Notes: a model not told the origin generated them from the letters alone. Counted from the first letter of the stretch, positions 28,636 through 38,949 are shown. The stretch: 64,000 nucleotides of DNA from Curvibacter sp. PD_MW3 (GCA_002633085.1 NSIV01000001.1:1049624-1113623); one strand, 5' to 3'. Translations and numbers: made by a program.

Positions 28636-28706
28636 GAACCGGCTCCGCCGGTCTGCTGGCAGCGCCCCCTTGAGGGGGAGCGGCGCAGCCGCTCGGGGGT
28701 GCCCCT
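28636..28706. repeat. Triple-hairpin repeat, family B, between pyrC and gltL
   Basis: Three consecutive inverted repeats: ACCGGC-TCC-GCCGGT (28638-28652), CCCCCTTGAGGGGG (28665-28678) and GAGCGGC-GCA-GCCGCTC (28678-28694), followed by GGGGG. It ends directly at the gltL stop codon, so it may serve as a transcript-end structure. Confidence 0.7.
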
Positions 28707-29444
<738 letters not shown>

Positions 29445-29462
29445 GACAATTCCTTCCCGCCG

Positions 29463-30134
29463 TCACCGGATGACGGCGATCTTTTGATGCAGCCGCTTCA
29501 CCGCCCAGGACAGCGCATAGCACATGACGAAGTACACCAGCGCCGCCGCCAGGTAGGCCTCAATCGGACGACCAAAGTTCTTGCCCGCCACCTCGAAGCC
29601 CTTGAGCATGTCGTAGGCCCCGATGGCATAGACCAACGAGGTATCCTGAAACAGGATGATGGTCTGCGTCAGCAATACCGGCAGCATGTTGCGCAAGGCC
29701 TGCGGCAACACCACCAGCTTCATGTTCTGGCCATAGGTCATGCCCAGCGCCTGCCCCGCGAAGACCTGACCGCTCGGAATCGACTGGATGCCGGCGCGCA
29801 TGATTTCGCTGAAGTAAGCCGCCTCGAAGGCGACGAAGGTGACCACCGCGGACACCTCGGCACCAATCGGGCGGCCGATGATGGCCGGCATGAGCAGGAA
29901 GAACCACAGAATCACCATCACCAACGGAATGCTGCGCATGCCGTTGACGTAGATCGTGGCGGGCACGTCGAGCCATTTCTTGCCCGACAAACGCAGCAGC
30001 GCCAGCACGGTACCGAAGATCACACCACCTGCCGTGGCCACCAGCGTCAGCATCAGGCTGAAGTACAGCCCCTTGAGGACGAAGTTGCTGATCAGGTCCC
30101 AGTTGTAGAACGAGAAGTCGAGTTGGAGGTTCAT
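29463..30134 (-). CDS. gltK: Glutamate/aspartate ABC transporter permease GltK
   Basis: 223 aa from ATG 30134 (MNLQLDFSFYNWD); the in-frame TTG two codons upstream is unlikely, since GGAGG lies well placed for the ATG. About five TM helices and the amino-acid permease EAA-type loop EIMRAGIQSIPSGQVFAGQALG that docks on GltL. It starts 2 nt after the gltJ stop, so the genes are tightly coupled. Confidence 0.92.
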   Translation of the reverse strand: MNLQLDFSFYNWDLISNFVLKGLYFSLMLTLVATAGGVIFGTVLALLRLSGKKWLDVPATIYVNGMRSIPLVMVILWFFLLMPAIIGRPIGAEVSAVVTFVAFEAAYFSEIMRAGIQSIPSGQVFAGQALGMTYGQNMKLVVLPQALRNMLPVLLTQTIILFQDTSLVYAIGAYDMLKGFEVAGKNFGRPIEAYLAAALVYFVMCYALSWAVKRLHQKIAVIR

Positions 30135-30136
30135 CG

Positions 30137-30886
30137 TCAATGCCCTCCGCCCGCAACGATGAAACCCGGCACGCGTGCACGCTTCTCGATGAAGGCCATG
30201 ATGCGGTTGATGGCAAACGCCGAGATGATGTACAGCGTCGTCACGCCCAGATAGACCTCGATGCCGCGCGAGGTTTCCTCCTGCGCCTGCATGGCGAACA
30301 TGGTCAGCTCGGCCACCGACACCGCGAACGCCACCGACGAGTTCTTGAAAATGTTCATGGCCTCGCTGGTCAGCGGCGGCACGATGATGCGAAACGCCAT
30401 CGGCAACAGCACATAGCGGTAGGTCTGGAAGGTGGTGAACCCCATGGCCATGCCGGCATAGCGTTGGCCGCGCGGCAGCGTCTCAATGCCCGAGCGCACC
30501 TGCTCGGCAATGCGTGCCGAAGTGAAGAACCCCAGCGCCAGCACCACCAGCACAAACCCTGGCACCGCCTTCATGGCCGGGAACATGCTGGGCACCACGT
30601 GGTACCAGAGGAAGACCTGCACCAGCAACGGAATATTGCGAAACAACTCGACCCAGGCAGTGCCGAGTTTCACGACCAGGGGGCGATCTGGCAGCGTGCG
30701 CAACGTCCCGATCAAGGAGCCCAGCAGCAACGCCAGCAACAGCGACAGCAGCGACACCGACACGGTCCAACCCCAGGCCGACAGCATCCAGTCGAGGTAG
30801 GTGATGTCGCCGCCCTTGCCAAAGCAGCCTTGCACAGCCACCCGCTCCATGGTGTCTTCACAGAACACCTGCCAATCCCAGCTCAT
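30137..30886 (-). CDS. gltJ: Glutamate/aspartate ABC transporter permease GltJ
   Basis: 249 aa. Five or so TM helices with the HisM-type permease fold, FRNIPLLVQVFLWYHVVP and the EAA loop EQVRSGIETLPRGQRYAGMA. RBS GGGGG lies 5-9 nt before the ATG. Forms the channel with GltK. Lies 100 bp downstream of gltI; that gap holds no recognisable terminator, so lower expression of the membrane genes would have to come from mRNA processing or translation. Confidence 0.93.
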   Translation of the reverse strand: MSWDWQVFCEDTMERVAVQGCFGKGGDITYLDWMLSAWGWTVSVSLLSLLLALLLGSLIGTLRTLPDRPLVVKLGTAWVELFRNIPLLVQVFLWYHVVPSMFPAMKAVPGFVLVVLALGFFTSARIAEQVRSGIETLPRGQRYAGMAMGFTTFQTYRYVLLPMAFRIIVPPLTSEAMNIFKNSSVAFAVSVAELTMFAMQAQEETSRGIEVYLGVTTLYIISAFAINRIMAFIEKRARVPGFIVAGGGH

Positions 30887-30986
30887 GTGTCACCCCCTTC
30901 TTTTCGGTAGGGCCCGGTCGCCATGCACCTGCGTCAACCAAACCTCTCAACCATCGGGTCGAAAAGGTTCGGCAGCATTCGCTCGC

Positions 30987-31886
30987 TTACTTCTTGGCGT
31001 AGTCTTCCATGGGCTTGTCGTTGGGGTTGGCCCAGGCGGCCTTGGTGGCCTCCGACAGCGGCAGGCCCACCTTGGTGTTGGTCGGTGGGATCGGCTGCAT
31101 GAACCAGCGGTCGTACAGCTTGGCCAGCGAACCGTCGGCAATCTGGCGCTTGATGCTGTCGTCCACCGCCTTCTTGAAAGCCGGGTCGTCCTTGCGCAGC
31201 ATGCAGGCGATCGGCTCGACCGACAGCACCTCGCCGACAATTTTGAAATCGGCCGGATTCTTGGACTTGGAAATGTTGCCGGCGAGGATCGAACCGTCCA
31301 TCACGAAAGCGTCGGCGCGGCCGGTTTCGAGCAGCAGGAAACTGTCGGCATGGTCCTTGCCGTACACCTCCTTGAAGTCGATGCCGCCCGCACGCTCATG
31401 CTTGCGCAGGGTTTGCACCGAGGTGGTCCCGGTGGTGGTGGCCACGCTCTTGCCATTCAGGTCCTTGATCGACTGGATGCCCGAATTGGCCTTGACGGCA
31501 ATGCGCACCTCTTCCACATACGTGGTCACGGCGAAGGCCACGTCCTTCTGGCGCGCGGCGTTGTTGGTGGTGGAGCCGCACTCCAGGTCAACCGTGCCAT
31601 TGGTCACCAGCGGGATGCGGTTCTGCGAGGTCACCGGCTGGTACTTGATGTCCAGCTTGGCCAGGCCGATCTGTTTCTGGATGTCGGCCAGAACACGCTC
31701 ACCCATCTCGGTATGAAAGCCCACATATTTGCCGTTGCCCAGGGTATAGCCCAGACCCGAAGATTCACGCACCCCCAGGGTGACGCTGCCGGAAGCCTTG
31801 ATCTTGGCCAGCGTGTTGTTCGCTTGGGCGAATGCCCCACTGGCCGCCAAGATGGCGATGGAAAAGGCCAATACCTGCTTCTTCAT
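30987..31886 (-). CDS. gltI: Glutamate/aspartate periplasmic binding protein
   Basis: 299 aa from ATG 31886 (MKKQVLAFSIAILAASGAFA), with AAGGAGA upstream. Signal peptide 1-20, then a type II periplasmic binding fold: TLAKIKASGSVTLGVRESSG, YQPVTSQNRIPLVTNGTVD and ECGSTTNNAARQKDV, which match glutamate/aspartate binding proteins. First gene of gltIJKL and divergent from the TRAP operon. It would deliver acidic amino acids to GltJK in the inner membrane. Confidence 0.93.
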   Translation of the reverse strand: MKKQVLAFSIAILAASGAFAQANNTLAKIKASGSVTLGVRESSGLGYTLGNGKYVGFHTEMGERVLADIQKQIGLAKLDIKYQPVTSQNRIPLVTNGTVDLECGSTTNNAARQKDVAFAVTTYVEEVRIAVKANSGIQSIKDLNGKSVATTTGTTSVQTLRKHERAGGIDFKEVYGKDHADSFLLLETGRADAFVMDGSILAGNISKSKNPADFKIVGEVLSVEPIACMLRKDDPAFKKAVDDSIKRQIADGSLAKLYDRWFMQPIPPTNTKVGLPLSEATKAAWANPNDKPMEDYAKK

Positions 31887-31940
31887 GGGGATCTCCTTGT
31901 GTGGTGCCGACGAGGCGTCAACCAATGCGATGGATTTGAT

Positions 31941-31968
31941 TCTATACACCGCTAAGATAGGTAGACAA
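31941..31968 (-). promoter_or_regulatory. Putative sigma-70 promoter for gltI
   Basis: Minus strand: TTGTCT (31968-31963), a 16-bp spacer, then TATAGA (31946-31941), about 55 bp before the gltI start. Close to consensus at both hexamers; the transcription start is not known. Confidence 0.45.
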
Positions 31969-31989
31969 TAAATCACAACCCTAGCGCCC

Positions 31990-32532
31990 ATGTCACTGCC
32001 TTCTGATTTCGGCCCACAAAGTGAAGCCGGATTGCCGCCCGAAATGAGCGAAAGCGACGAGGCAACCCGGGTCCCGCTCAAGATCGAGGACTGGCTCACC
32101 GTCATCGTCATGGGCGCCTTGGCCCTGATCACCTTTGCCAATGTTCTGGTGCGCTACTTCACCAACCAATCGTTCGCCTGGACCGAGGAGTTTTCGGTCT
32201 TCCTGATGATCGCGCTGTCGTTGGTGGCAGGTTCGGCCGCCGTGGCGCGTAATCGGCATATCCGCATCGAGTACTTCGCTGACAGCGGCCCCGCGTCGCG
32301 CCAGCGGGCCCTGGCACGCTTTGGCGCCTTGATGGTGGCGCTGCTGTTTGGACTGATTGGCGTCCTCAGCATGCGCCTGGTCTGGGACGATTACCGTTTT
32401 GGCGAGACCTCTCCCGGCATTGGCGTGCCGCAATGGTGGTATTCGATCTGGCTGCCGGTGCTGTCGATCGCGATCATGTTGCGCGCCCTCGGCCTATTCA
32501 TCCGGCGCGGCCGCGACCAGGATGCCGCATGA
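31990..32532 (+). CDS. dctQ: TRAP transporter small permease (DctQ type)
   Basis: 180 aa with four TM helices (about 35-55, 70-90, 112-132, 150-170) and the family block LVRYFTNQSFAWTEEFSVFLMIALSLVAG (broken here into ARNRHIRIEYF later). The start ATG 31990 has no clear RBS; ATG 32044 (MSESDEATR) is an alternative that would drop a polar N-tail. Partner of DctM in a sodium- or proton-driven uptake system. Its stop overlaps the dctM start (ATGA). Confidence 0.88.
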   Translation: MSLPSDFGPQSEAGLPPEMSESDEATRVPLKIEDWLTVIVMGALALITFANVLVRYFTNQSFAWTEEFSVFLMIALSLVAGSAAVARNRHIRIEYFADSGPASRQRALARFGALMVALLFGLIGVLSMRLVWDDYRFGETSPGIGVPQWWYSIWLPVLSIAIMLRALGLFIRRGRDQDAA

Positions 32533-33827
32533 TCGTCGCCCTGCTCTTTCTCCTCTTCATTGCCATGATGCTGCTGGGCGTGCCGATCGGCGCCGCCCTG
32601 GGGCTGGCCGGTGCCGCAGCCATCGGCGCGGCCAACACTGACGCGCAATGGTTCGGCCTGCTGGCCGTGCCGCAGAACTTCTACGCTGGCCTGGGCAAGT
32701 ACCCCTTGCTGGCGATCCCCATGTTCGTGCTGGTGGGCTCCATCTTCGACCGCTCGGGCGTGGCCCTTCGGCTGGTGAATTTTGCCGTGGCCATCGTCGG
32801 CCGTGGCCCCGGCATGCTGCCGCTGGTCGCCATTGCCGTGGCCATGTTCCTGGGGGGCATCTCGGGCTCCGGCCCAGCCAATGCGGCCGCGGTCGGCAGC
32901 GTGATGATTGCGGCCATGGCACGCGCCGGCTACCCGGCAGCCTTCTCAGCCAGTGTGGTGGGGGCGGCCGCGGCCACCGACATCCTGATCCCGCCCTCGG
33001 TCGCCTTCATCGTCTATTCGGTGCTGGTGCCGGGCGCCTCCGTGCCAGCGCTGTTTGCCGCCGGCATGGTGCCGGGCATCCTGGCCGGCGTGGCCCTGAT
33101 CGTGCCGACCGTCTGGCTGGCACGCAAGCACAAGATGGGCGCCCTGGAGGCCAGCCTGCCACGCCCCCCTTTCTGGAAGAGCCTGCGTGAAGCCGTCTGG
33201 GGCCTGGCAGCCCCGGTGGTCATCCTGGGCGGCATGCGCGCGGGCTGGTTCACCCCGACCGAAGCCGCGGTGGTGGCCGTGTTCTATGGCCTGTTCGTCG
33301 GCATGGTGATCCACCGCACGATCCGGGTGCGCGACCTGTTCGTGATCCTGCGCGAATCGGGCGAACTGTCGGCCGTGATCCTGCTGGTGGTGTCGCTGGC
33401 CGGCATCTTCGCCTATTCGCTCTCCACGCTGGGCGTGATCGACCCGATCACCCATGCCATCGTGAATTCAGGGCTGGGCGAATACGGCGTCCTGGCCTTG
33501 CTGATCGTCATGCTGATCACGGTGGGCATGTTCCTCGACGGCGTGTCGATCTTCCTGATCTTCGTGCCGCTGCTCCTGCCCATCATGCAGCACTACCAAT
33601 GGGACCCCGTCTGGTTCGGCGTCATCCTCACGCTCAAGGTGGCGCTGGGCCAGTTCACGCCGCCCCTGGCGGTCAACCTCATGGTGTCGTGCCGCATCGC
33701 CCATGTGCGCATGGAAGAAACCGTGCGCTGGGTCGGCTGGCTGCTGTTGGCCATGGCCCTGGTCATGGTGGCCGTGATTGCCTTCCCCGAACTGGCGCTG
33801 TGGCTGCCCCGCACGCTGGGTTACTGA
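32529..33827 (+). CDS. dctM: TRAP transporter large permease (DctM type)
   Basis: 432 aa from ATG 32529, overlapping the dctQ stop by 4 bp. About 12 TM helices. Hallmarks are the N-terminal LLFLLFIAMMLLGVPIGAAL, the GGISGSGPANAAAVGSVMI motif and a second GMFLDGVSIFLIFVPLLLPI half-repeat. Known role: transport domain of DctPQM systems for C4-dicarboxylates and other organic acids. Substrate unknown here. Confidence 0.93.
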   Translation: MIVALLFLLFIAMMLLGVPIGAALGLAGAAAIGAANTDAQWFGLLAVPQNFYAGLGKYPLLAIPMFVLVGSIFDRSGVALRLVNFAVAIVGRGPGMLPLVAIAVAMFLGGISGSGPANAAAVGSVMIAAMARAGYPAAFSASVVGAAAATDILIPPSVAFIVYSVLVPGASVPALFAAGMVPGILAGVALIVPTVWLARKHKMGALEASLPRPPFWKSLREAVWGLAAPVVILGGMRAGWFTPTEAAVVAVFYGLFVGMVIHRTIRVRDLFVILRESGELSAVILLVVSLAGIFAYSLSTLGVIDPITHAIVNSGLGEYGVLALLIVMLITVGMFLDGVSIFLIFVPLLLPIMQHYQWDPVWFGVILTLKVALGQFTPPLAVNLMVSCRIAHVRMEETVRWVGWLLLAMALVMVAVIAFPELALWLPRTLGY

Positions 33828-33857
33828 GTTCTGCTTTTTCAACCAGGAGACAAACCC

Positions 33858-34886
33858 ATGAAACTTCGCACCTTCCTCGGCCTCACCGCTGCAGCTGCGG
33901 CCCTGGCACTGCCGGCACTGGCACCGGCCCAGACCTACAAGTCGGAATACCGCATGTCGCTGGTGCTGCCCCCCAGCCTGCCCTGGGGCAAAGGCGGCGA
34001 GTTGTGGGCCAACAAGGTGCGCGAACGTACCCAGGGTCGCATCAACATCAAGCTCTATCCGGGGGTGTCCCTGATCCAGGGCGACCAGACACGGGAGTTC
34101 AGTGCCTTGCGCCAAGGGGTGATCGACATGGCCGTCGGCTCCACCATCAACTGGTCACCCCAGGTCAAGCAGCTCAACCTGTTCTCGCTGCCCTTCCTGA
34201 TGCCTGACTATGCGGCGGTCGATGCCCTGACGCAAGGCGAGGTCGGCCAACGCATTTTCAAGGTGCTGGATCAGGCTGGCGTGGTGCCGCTGGCCTGGGG
34301 TGAAAACGGCTACCGCGAAATCACCAACTCCAAGCGCGCTATCCACTCGCCGCAAGACCTCAAGGGCCTGAAGATCCGTGTGGTCGGCTCGCCGCTGTTC
34401 TCCGACCTCTTCACCACGCTGGGCGCCAACCCGACCCAGATGAGCTGGGCCGATGCACAGCCGGCCCTGGCCAGCGGCGCGGTGGACGGCCAGGAAAATC
34501 CCCTGTACCTGTTCACCGGCCTGAAAATGCACACGGTGGGTCAGAAGTACATCACCATGTGGGGCTATATGGCCGATCCGCTGGTGTTCGTGGTCAACAA
34601 GGAGATCTGGAACGCCTGGACCCCGTCCGACCGCGAGATCGTGCGCCAGGCAGCCATCGATGCCGGCAAGGAGGAGATTGCCATCGCACGCAAAGGCCTG
34701 ATCGAAGCCGGTCAACCCATGCTCAAGGACATCTCGGCATTGGGCGTCACCGTCACGCACCTGAGCCCGCAAGAGCGCGAGACCTTCATCAAGGCATCAC
34801 GCCCCGTGTATGACAAGTGGAAAAACCAGATCGGCGCCGACCTGGTCACGCTGGCGGAAAAATCGATCGCTGCACGGAAGAAATAA
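33858..34886 (+). CDS. dctP: TRAP transporter periplasmic solute-binding protein (DctP type)
   Basis: 342 aa. RBS CAGGAGA lies 8 nt before ATG 33858; signal peptide 1-25 ends PALAPAQ. DctP fold with the family features DLKGLKIRVVGSPLFSDLF, where the Arg forms a salt bridge with ligand carboxylate, and SWADAQPALASGAVDGQENP. Binds the solute for DctQM. The conserved Arg argues for a carboxylate ligand; which one is unknown. Third gene of dctQMP, followed by a convergent LysR gene. Confidence 0.92.
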   Translation: MKLRTFLGLTAAAAALALPALAPAQTYKSEYRMSLVLPPSLPWGKGGELWANKVRERTQGRINIKLYPGVSLIQGDQTREFSALRQGVIDMAVGSTINWSPQVKQLNLFSLPFLMPDYAAVDALTQGEVGQRIFKVLDQAGVVPLAWGENGYREITNSKRAIHSPQDLKGLKIRVVGSPLFSDLFTTLGANPTQMSWADAQPALASGAVDGQENPLYLFTGLKMHTVGQKYITMWGYMADPLVFVVNKEIWNAWTPSDREIVRQAAIDAGKEEIAIARKGLIEAGQPMLKDISALGVTVTHLSPQERETFIKASRPVYDKWKNQIGADLVTLAEKSIAARKK

Positions 34887-34905
34887 ACCCCGCGCCCATC
34901 ACCGC

Positions 34906-35898
34906 TTAAGCCGCCGGGCTTGCGCCAGCCCCCTGACCGGCAAGCGACTGCGCCTGCAGGTAGTCCCACAAAGCCTGGGCGGTGCGCTTGGGTGTGGCCG
35001 CGGCGCGGTGTGGGGCGCCCTTGTGGGTTTCACGGGCGACCGGCTTTTCGCGGTAGGCCCGCACATCCATGGTGATCTGCATGCCCGTCAGCCCGGCCGG
35101 TGCCGCACTGACCAGCTTGCCGGCCTGCAGTTCGTTGCGCACGGCACTGTGCGGCAGAAAAGCCAGGCCGTGGCCTTCGAGCGCCATGGCCTTGAGCCCT
35201 TCGGCGATGTCGGTCTCGTACACGCGGTCCAGGTGGATGGGCGTGCTCGCCTGTTTGAGCATGAAGTCCACCACCAGCCCCAGGTAGGCCCCGGGGGCAT
35301 AACCGAGGTAGGGCAAAGGCTGGCTCGCCTGCCCTGGCAGCGGAAACAGCGGCAAACCGTGTGCATCGGGCCGGCAATAGGGGGCAATGACCTCTTCGCC
35401 CAGGCTGACCATCTCGTAGCGATCGGCATCGAGCTGGAACGGTAGCGAGGGGTGGTGGTAGGCGATCAGCAGATCGCAGCCACCCTCGACCAGCCGCACC
35501 ACGGCATCGTGCACATTGAGCGCAATCAGGCGGCTCTTGATGGGTCCGAACTTGTCGCGCAGGCTCGACAACCAGGCCGGGAAAAAGGTGAAGACCAGGG
35601 TATGCGGTACGGCGAACTCGATCACATCCTGCCCGGCCGAGGTGTGCCCGCGCAGCATGGCACGCGTGCTTTGCAGGGCATGCAGCATTTCGAGCGACTG
35701 ACCGTAGAGCGTTTCACCGGCGGGCGTCAGACGCGTCGGGTAGGAGCTGCGGTCCACCAGATCGGTGCCTGCCCAGGCTTCCAGCGCCTGGATGCGGCGG
35801 GAAAACGCCGGTTGCGTCACATGGCGTAACTGCGCGGAACGGCTGAAGCTGCGCGTCTCCGCCAAGCTGACGAAATCTTCCAGCCATTTGGTTTCCAT
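34906..35898 (-). CDS. LysR-family transcriptional regulator
   Basis: 330 aa from ATG 35898 (METKWLEDFVSLAETRSFSR). HTH at about 1-60 (SRSAQLRHVTQPAFSRRIQALE) and a LysR effector domain. Converges on dctQMP with a 19-bp gap, so it may regulate that transporter although it is not divergent from it. C-terminal tail is Ala/Gly-rich. Effector unknown. Confidence 0.9.
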   Translation of the reverse strand: METKWLEDFVSLAETRSFSRSAQLRHVTQPAFSRRIQALEAWAGTDLVDRSSYPTRLTPAGETLYGQSLEMLHALQSTRAMLRGHTSAGQDVIEFAVPHTLVFTFFPAWLSSLRDKFGPIKSRLIALNVHDAVVRLVEGGCDLLIAYHHPSLPFQLDADRYEMVSLGEEVIAPYCRPDAHGLPLFPLPGQASQPLPYLGYAPGAYLGLVVDFMLKQASTPIHLDRVYETDIAEGLKAMALEGHGLAFLPHSAVRNELQAGKLVSAAPAGLTGMQITMDVRAYREKPVARETHKGAPHRAAATPKRTAQALWDYLQAQSLAGQGAGASPAA

Positions 35899-36025
35899 GG
35901 CCAAATTATGCGATGCAAATCATCGCGGGGATGAAAGCCCCACGTCACTGCTTCACATCGCGCCGGCAGTGAAGCCTGTGCCACGGCAATGCACGGCGCT
36001 TCGCAGTAGATCTGCACGACCATTC

Positions 36026-36080
36026 GCTATATATTTAATAGCATTTCGCGCTTATTTCACGGGCGCCAATGCTCAAAATC
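36026..36080 (+). repeat. Family A repeat, copy 5, between LysR gene and ABC exporter
   Basis: GCTA-N9-TAGC (36026-36042), then GCGC, GGGC and CAAAATCA at the family spacings. The last two bases overlap the stop codon of the ABC exporter gene on the other strand. Confidence 0.7.
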
Positions 36081-37902
36081 ACTCTGAACTTTGTTGCAAA
36101 GCCCACATGTGCGCATAGGTGCCCCCGCGTGCCAGCAGCTGGGCATGTGAGCCGCGCTCCACGATGCGCCCGGCCTCCATCACCAGGATCTCGTGCGCAT
36201 CCACCACCGTGGACAGCCGATGTGCGATGACCAGCGTGGTCTTATTGTGGGCCACGCTTTGCAGTTCGGCCTGGATGGCGCGCTCGTTGGCCGAATCCAG
36301 CGCCGAGGTGGCTTCGTCAAAGATCAGGATCGGCGGGTTCTTGAGCAAGGTACGTGCAATCGCCACGCGCTGCTTCTCGCCACCCGAGAGCTTCAAGCCA
36401 CGCTCGCCCACCATGGTGTCGTAGCCTTTGGGGGTGGCACTGATGAAGTCGTGAATGTGCGCCGCGCGGGCCGCCTCCTCCACCTCGGCGCGGCTGGCAC
36501 CGGGGCGCCCATAGGCGATGTTGTATTCCACCGTGTCGTTGAACAGCACGGTGTCCTGCGGCACGATGCCGATGGCCTGCCGCACACTGGACTGCGTCAC
36601 CTGGCGGATGTCCTGCCCGCCGATGGTGATGCGGCCTTGCTGCACATCATAAAAACGGTAGAGCAGGCGTGCCAGCGTGGACTTGCCGGCACCGGAAGGG
36701 CCGACCACGGCCACCGTCTTGCCGGCCGGGATCTCGAAACTGAGGTGATGCAGGATCGGCCGACCACCGGAGGGGTCATAGGCGAAACTCACGTCCTCGA
36801 ACTTCACATCGGCCTGACTGACCTGCAAGGGCCGCGCATCCGGCGCGTCGGCCACCTCGCGTTCTTTCTCCAGCAGGGTGAACATCTTGTCCAGGTCGGT
36901 CAGGCTCTGCTTGATCTCACGGTAGATCACGCCGAGGAAGTTCAGCGGAATGTAGAGTTGGATCATGAAGGCGTTGACCATGACCAGATCGCCCAGCGTC
37001 ATGTGGCCATCCACCACACCCTGCGTGGCACGCCACAGCATGCCCACCAGGCTGATGGCGATGATCAACTGTTGCCCGGTGTTGAGCAGGCTCAGGGTGG
37101 ACTGGCTTTTGAGCCGCGCCTGGTGCAGGCGCGCCAGGCTGTCGTCGTAACGTCCGGCCTCGAAGGCTTCATTGTTGAAGTACTTGACGGTCTCGTAGTT
37201 GAGCAGCGAATCCACGGCCTTGCTGTGGGCCGCCGAATCGAACTCGTTGGCCTGTTTGCGAAATTGGGTTCGCCACTCGGTCACCGTCACGGTGAACAGG
37301 ATGTAGCCCGCCAGTGCCCCCAAGGTGATCCAGGCAAACCAGACGTCGAACTTCACCGCCAGGATGGTCAGCACCAACGTCACCTCAATCAGCGTCGGCA
37401 CGATGCTGTAGAGCGAATAGGAAATCAGCGACTCGATGCCGCGCACACCGCGCTCGATGTCGCGCGTCATGCCACCGGTCTGGCGCTCCAGGTGGAAGCG
37501 CAGACTCAAGGCATGCAGGTGGCAGAAGGTCTGCAACGCGATGCTGCGCGCCGCCCCCTGCGTGGCCTTGGCAAACACCAGTTCGCGCAACTCGGCAAAC
37601 AGCGACGTGGCGAGGCGTAGCGCGCCATAGGCCAGCAGCAATCCCACCGGCACCACCAGCACGGCAACCGCGTCGCCCGGCTTGATGTCCATGGTGTCCA
37701 CCAGGTTTTTGAGCAGCAGCGGCACCCCCACGTTGGCCAGCTTGGCCCCCACCATGAAGGCCAGTGCGGCCATGACGCGCCACTTGTACTGCCACAGGTA
37801 GGGGAACAGGCGCTGGAGCGTGCCCCAGTCGGAATGCGGCAGAGCCGATGACGGCGAGGTACTGGCGGAAGAGGAGAGGGCGGTATCGCCAAAACGGCGC
37901 AT
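36079..37902 (-). CDS. Atm1/AtmA-type ABC exporter (fused permease–ATPase)
   Basis: 607 aa from ATG 37902 (MRRFGDTALSS). Six TM helices in an ABC_membrane type 1 domain (about 40-330) including NYETVKYFNNEAFE, characteristic of the Atm1/HMT1 subfamily, then an ATPase with Walker A GPSGAGKST, signature LSGGEKQR and Walker B ILIFDEATSALD. Relatives export glutathione persulfide or metal-thiol species (yeast Atm1, AtmA of Cupriavidus in nickel/cobalt tolerance). Works as a homodimer. Divergent from a hotdog thioesterase gene. Confidence 0.92.
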   Translation of the reverse strand: MRRFGDTALSSSASTSPSSALPHSDWGTLQRLFPYLWQYKWRVMAALAFMVGAKLANVGVPLLLKNLVDTMDIKPGDAVAVLVVPVGLLLAYGALRLATSLFAELRELVFAKATQGAARSIALQTFCHLHALSLRFHLERQTGGMTRDIERGVRGIESLISYSLYSIVPTLIEVTLVLTILAVKFDVWFAWITLGALAGYILFTVTVTEWRTQFRKQANEFDSAAHSKAVDSLLNYETVKYFNNEAFEAGRYDDSLARLHQARLKSQSTLSLLNTGQQLIIAISLVGMLWRATQGVVDGHMTLGDLVMVNAFMIQLYIPLNFLGVIYREIKQSLTDLDKMFTLLEKEREVADAPDARPLQVSQADVKFEDVSFAYDPSGGRPILHHLSFEIPAGKTVAVVGPSGAGKSTLARLLYRFYDVQQGRITIGGQDIRQVTQSSVRQAIGIVPQDTVLFNDTVEYNIAYGRPGASRAEVEEAARAAHIHDFISATPKGYDTMVGERGLKLSGGEKQRVAIARTLLKNPPILIFDEATSALDSANERAIQAELQSVAHNKTTLVIAHRLSTVVDAHEILVMEAGRIVERGSHAQLLARGGTYAHMWALQQSSE

Positions 37903-37943
37903 AGAGGACAATCTGAACTGGTTATTTTTTGAGATTCTCCCCC

Positions 37944-38360
37944 ATGTCCGTGATTCCAAGTTCCGCCCCGATCCAGCCGCCCTCCGACGAGGAGCTGGTC
38001 CTCAAGGTCATCCCCATGCCGGCCGACTGCAATGCCAATGGCGATATCTTCGGCGGCTGGGTCATGGCCCAGGTCGACCTGGCCGGCTCGGTGATCCCGG
38101 CGCGTTACGCCGACGGCCGCATGGCCACCGTGGCCGTGAACGAATTCATCTTCAAACAGCCGGTGCGGGTGGGTGACATCCTGTCGTTCTATTCCAAGCT
38201 CACGCGCCTTGGGCGAACCTCCATGACCGTCAAGGTCGAGGTCTATGCCGAGCGTTTCCGCGCTCAAGGCCAGTTCGTCAAAGTGACCGAGGCCAGCCTG
38301 ACCTATGTCGCCATTGACGACCAAGGCAAGCCGCGCGAGATTCCGCGTCCGCAAGCCTGA
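37944..38360 (+). CDS. Acyl-CoA thioesterase, YciA-like hotdog fold
   Basis: 138 aa from ATG 37944 (MSVIPSSAPIQPPSDEE). A single hotdog domain with the family active-site segment CNANGDIFGGWVMAQVDLAG, whose Asp is catalytic in YciA/ACOT relatives, and VNEFIFKQPVRVGDILSFY. Hydrolyses acyl-CoA to free acid and CoA in the cytoplasm; chain-length preference not readable. Converges on the PaaI-like gene with 17 bp between them. Confidence 0.9.
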   Translation: MSVIPSSAPIQPPSDEELVLKVIPMPADCNANGDIFGGWVMAQVDLAGSVIPARYADGRMATVAVNEFIFKQPVRVGDILSFYSKLTRLGRTSMTVKVEVYAERFRAQGQFVKVTEASLTYVAIDDQGKPREIPRPQA

Positions 38361-38377
38361 GCCCGCAGCACCAGCGC

Positions 38378-38866
38378 CTACGAGACGATGTAGGCGGCTG
38401 CGCCGGCCGACAGCAACGTGCCGTCTGCACCGAAGAATTCCATGCGCGTGGTCGCCACACGCGACCCCAGGCGCAGCACTTCGGCGCGCAACTCGAAGTG
38501 CTCGCCGATGCCGGGACGCAGGTAGTCGATTCGCAAGTCAATGGTGCCGAGCTTGCCGAAGCGGTGCAACCGCTGCAGCGGCGGCTCGTCCATGTGTCGC
38601 GCCCCGATAGCAGCCATCACCGCCAAGCCGCCCATGGCGTCGAGCCCGGCGCTGATGACACCGCCGTGGATGCGGTTATGGCCGTAGTGACCAATCAGCG
38701 CCGGCCGCATCTCGATGCGTGCGACAACACGTTCGGGCTTGAGTGAGGTGATCTTGAGACCCAGCACCTGGTTGAAGGCAATCTTTTCTTCAAAGATCAG
38801 CTTGAGCCCGGCCACGAACTCTTCTTCAAATTCGATCACGGGCTCGTCAGAAATAGGCTTGTTCAT
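38378..38866 (-). CDS. PaaI/YbgC-type hotdog thioesterase
   Basis: 162 aa single hotdog domain with HNRIHGGVISAGLDAMGG, the PaaI-type active-site helix, and a preceding strand VVARIEMRPALIGHYG. Likely a thioesterase acting on CoA esters. It ends the group hydrolase–thioesterase–crotonase–PaaI; the 83-bp gap upstream of its ATG might contain its own promoter. Substrate not known. Confidence 0.85.
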   Translation of the reverse strand: MNKPISDEPVIEFEEEFVAGLKLIFEEKIAFNQVLGLKITSLKPERVVARIEMRPALIGHYGHNRIHGGVISAGLDAMGGLAVMAAIGARHMDEPPLQRLHRFGKLGTIDLRIDYLRPGIGEHFELRAEVLRLGSRVATTRMEFFGADGTLLSAGAAAYIVS

Positions 38867-38949
38867 GGCAGCGCTTGCAGTGTAGAGGAATCAAGGCAGC
38901 GCCTGGGAGACGCGGCCATACTGACGGACTTAGCCCGCCGAGTGGACGT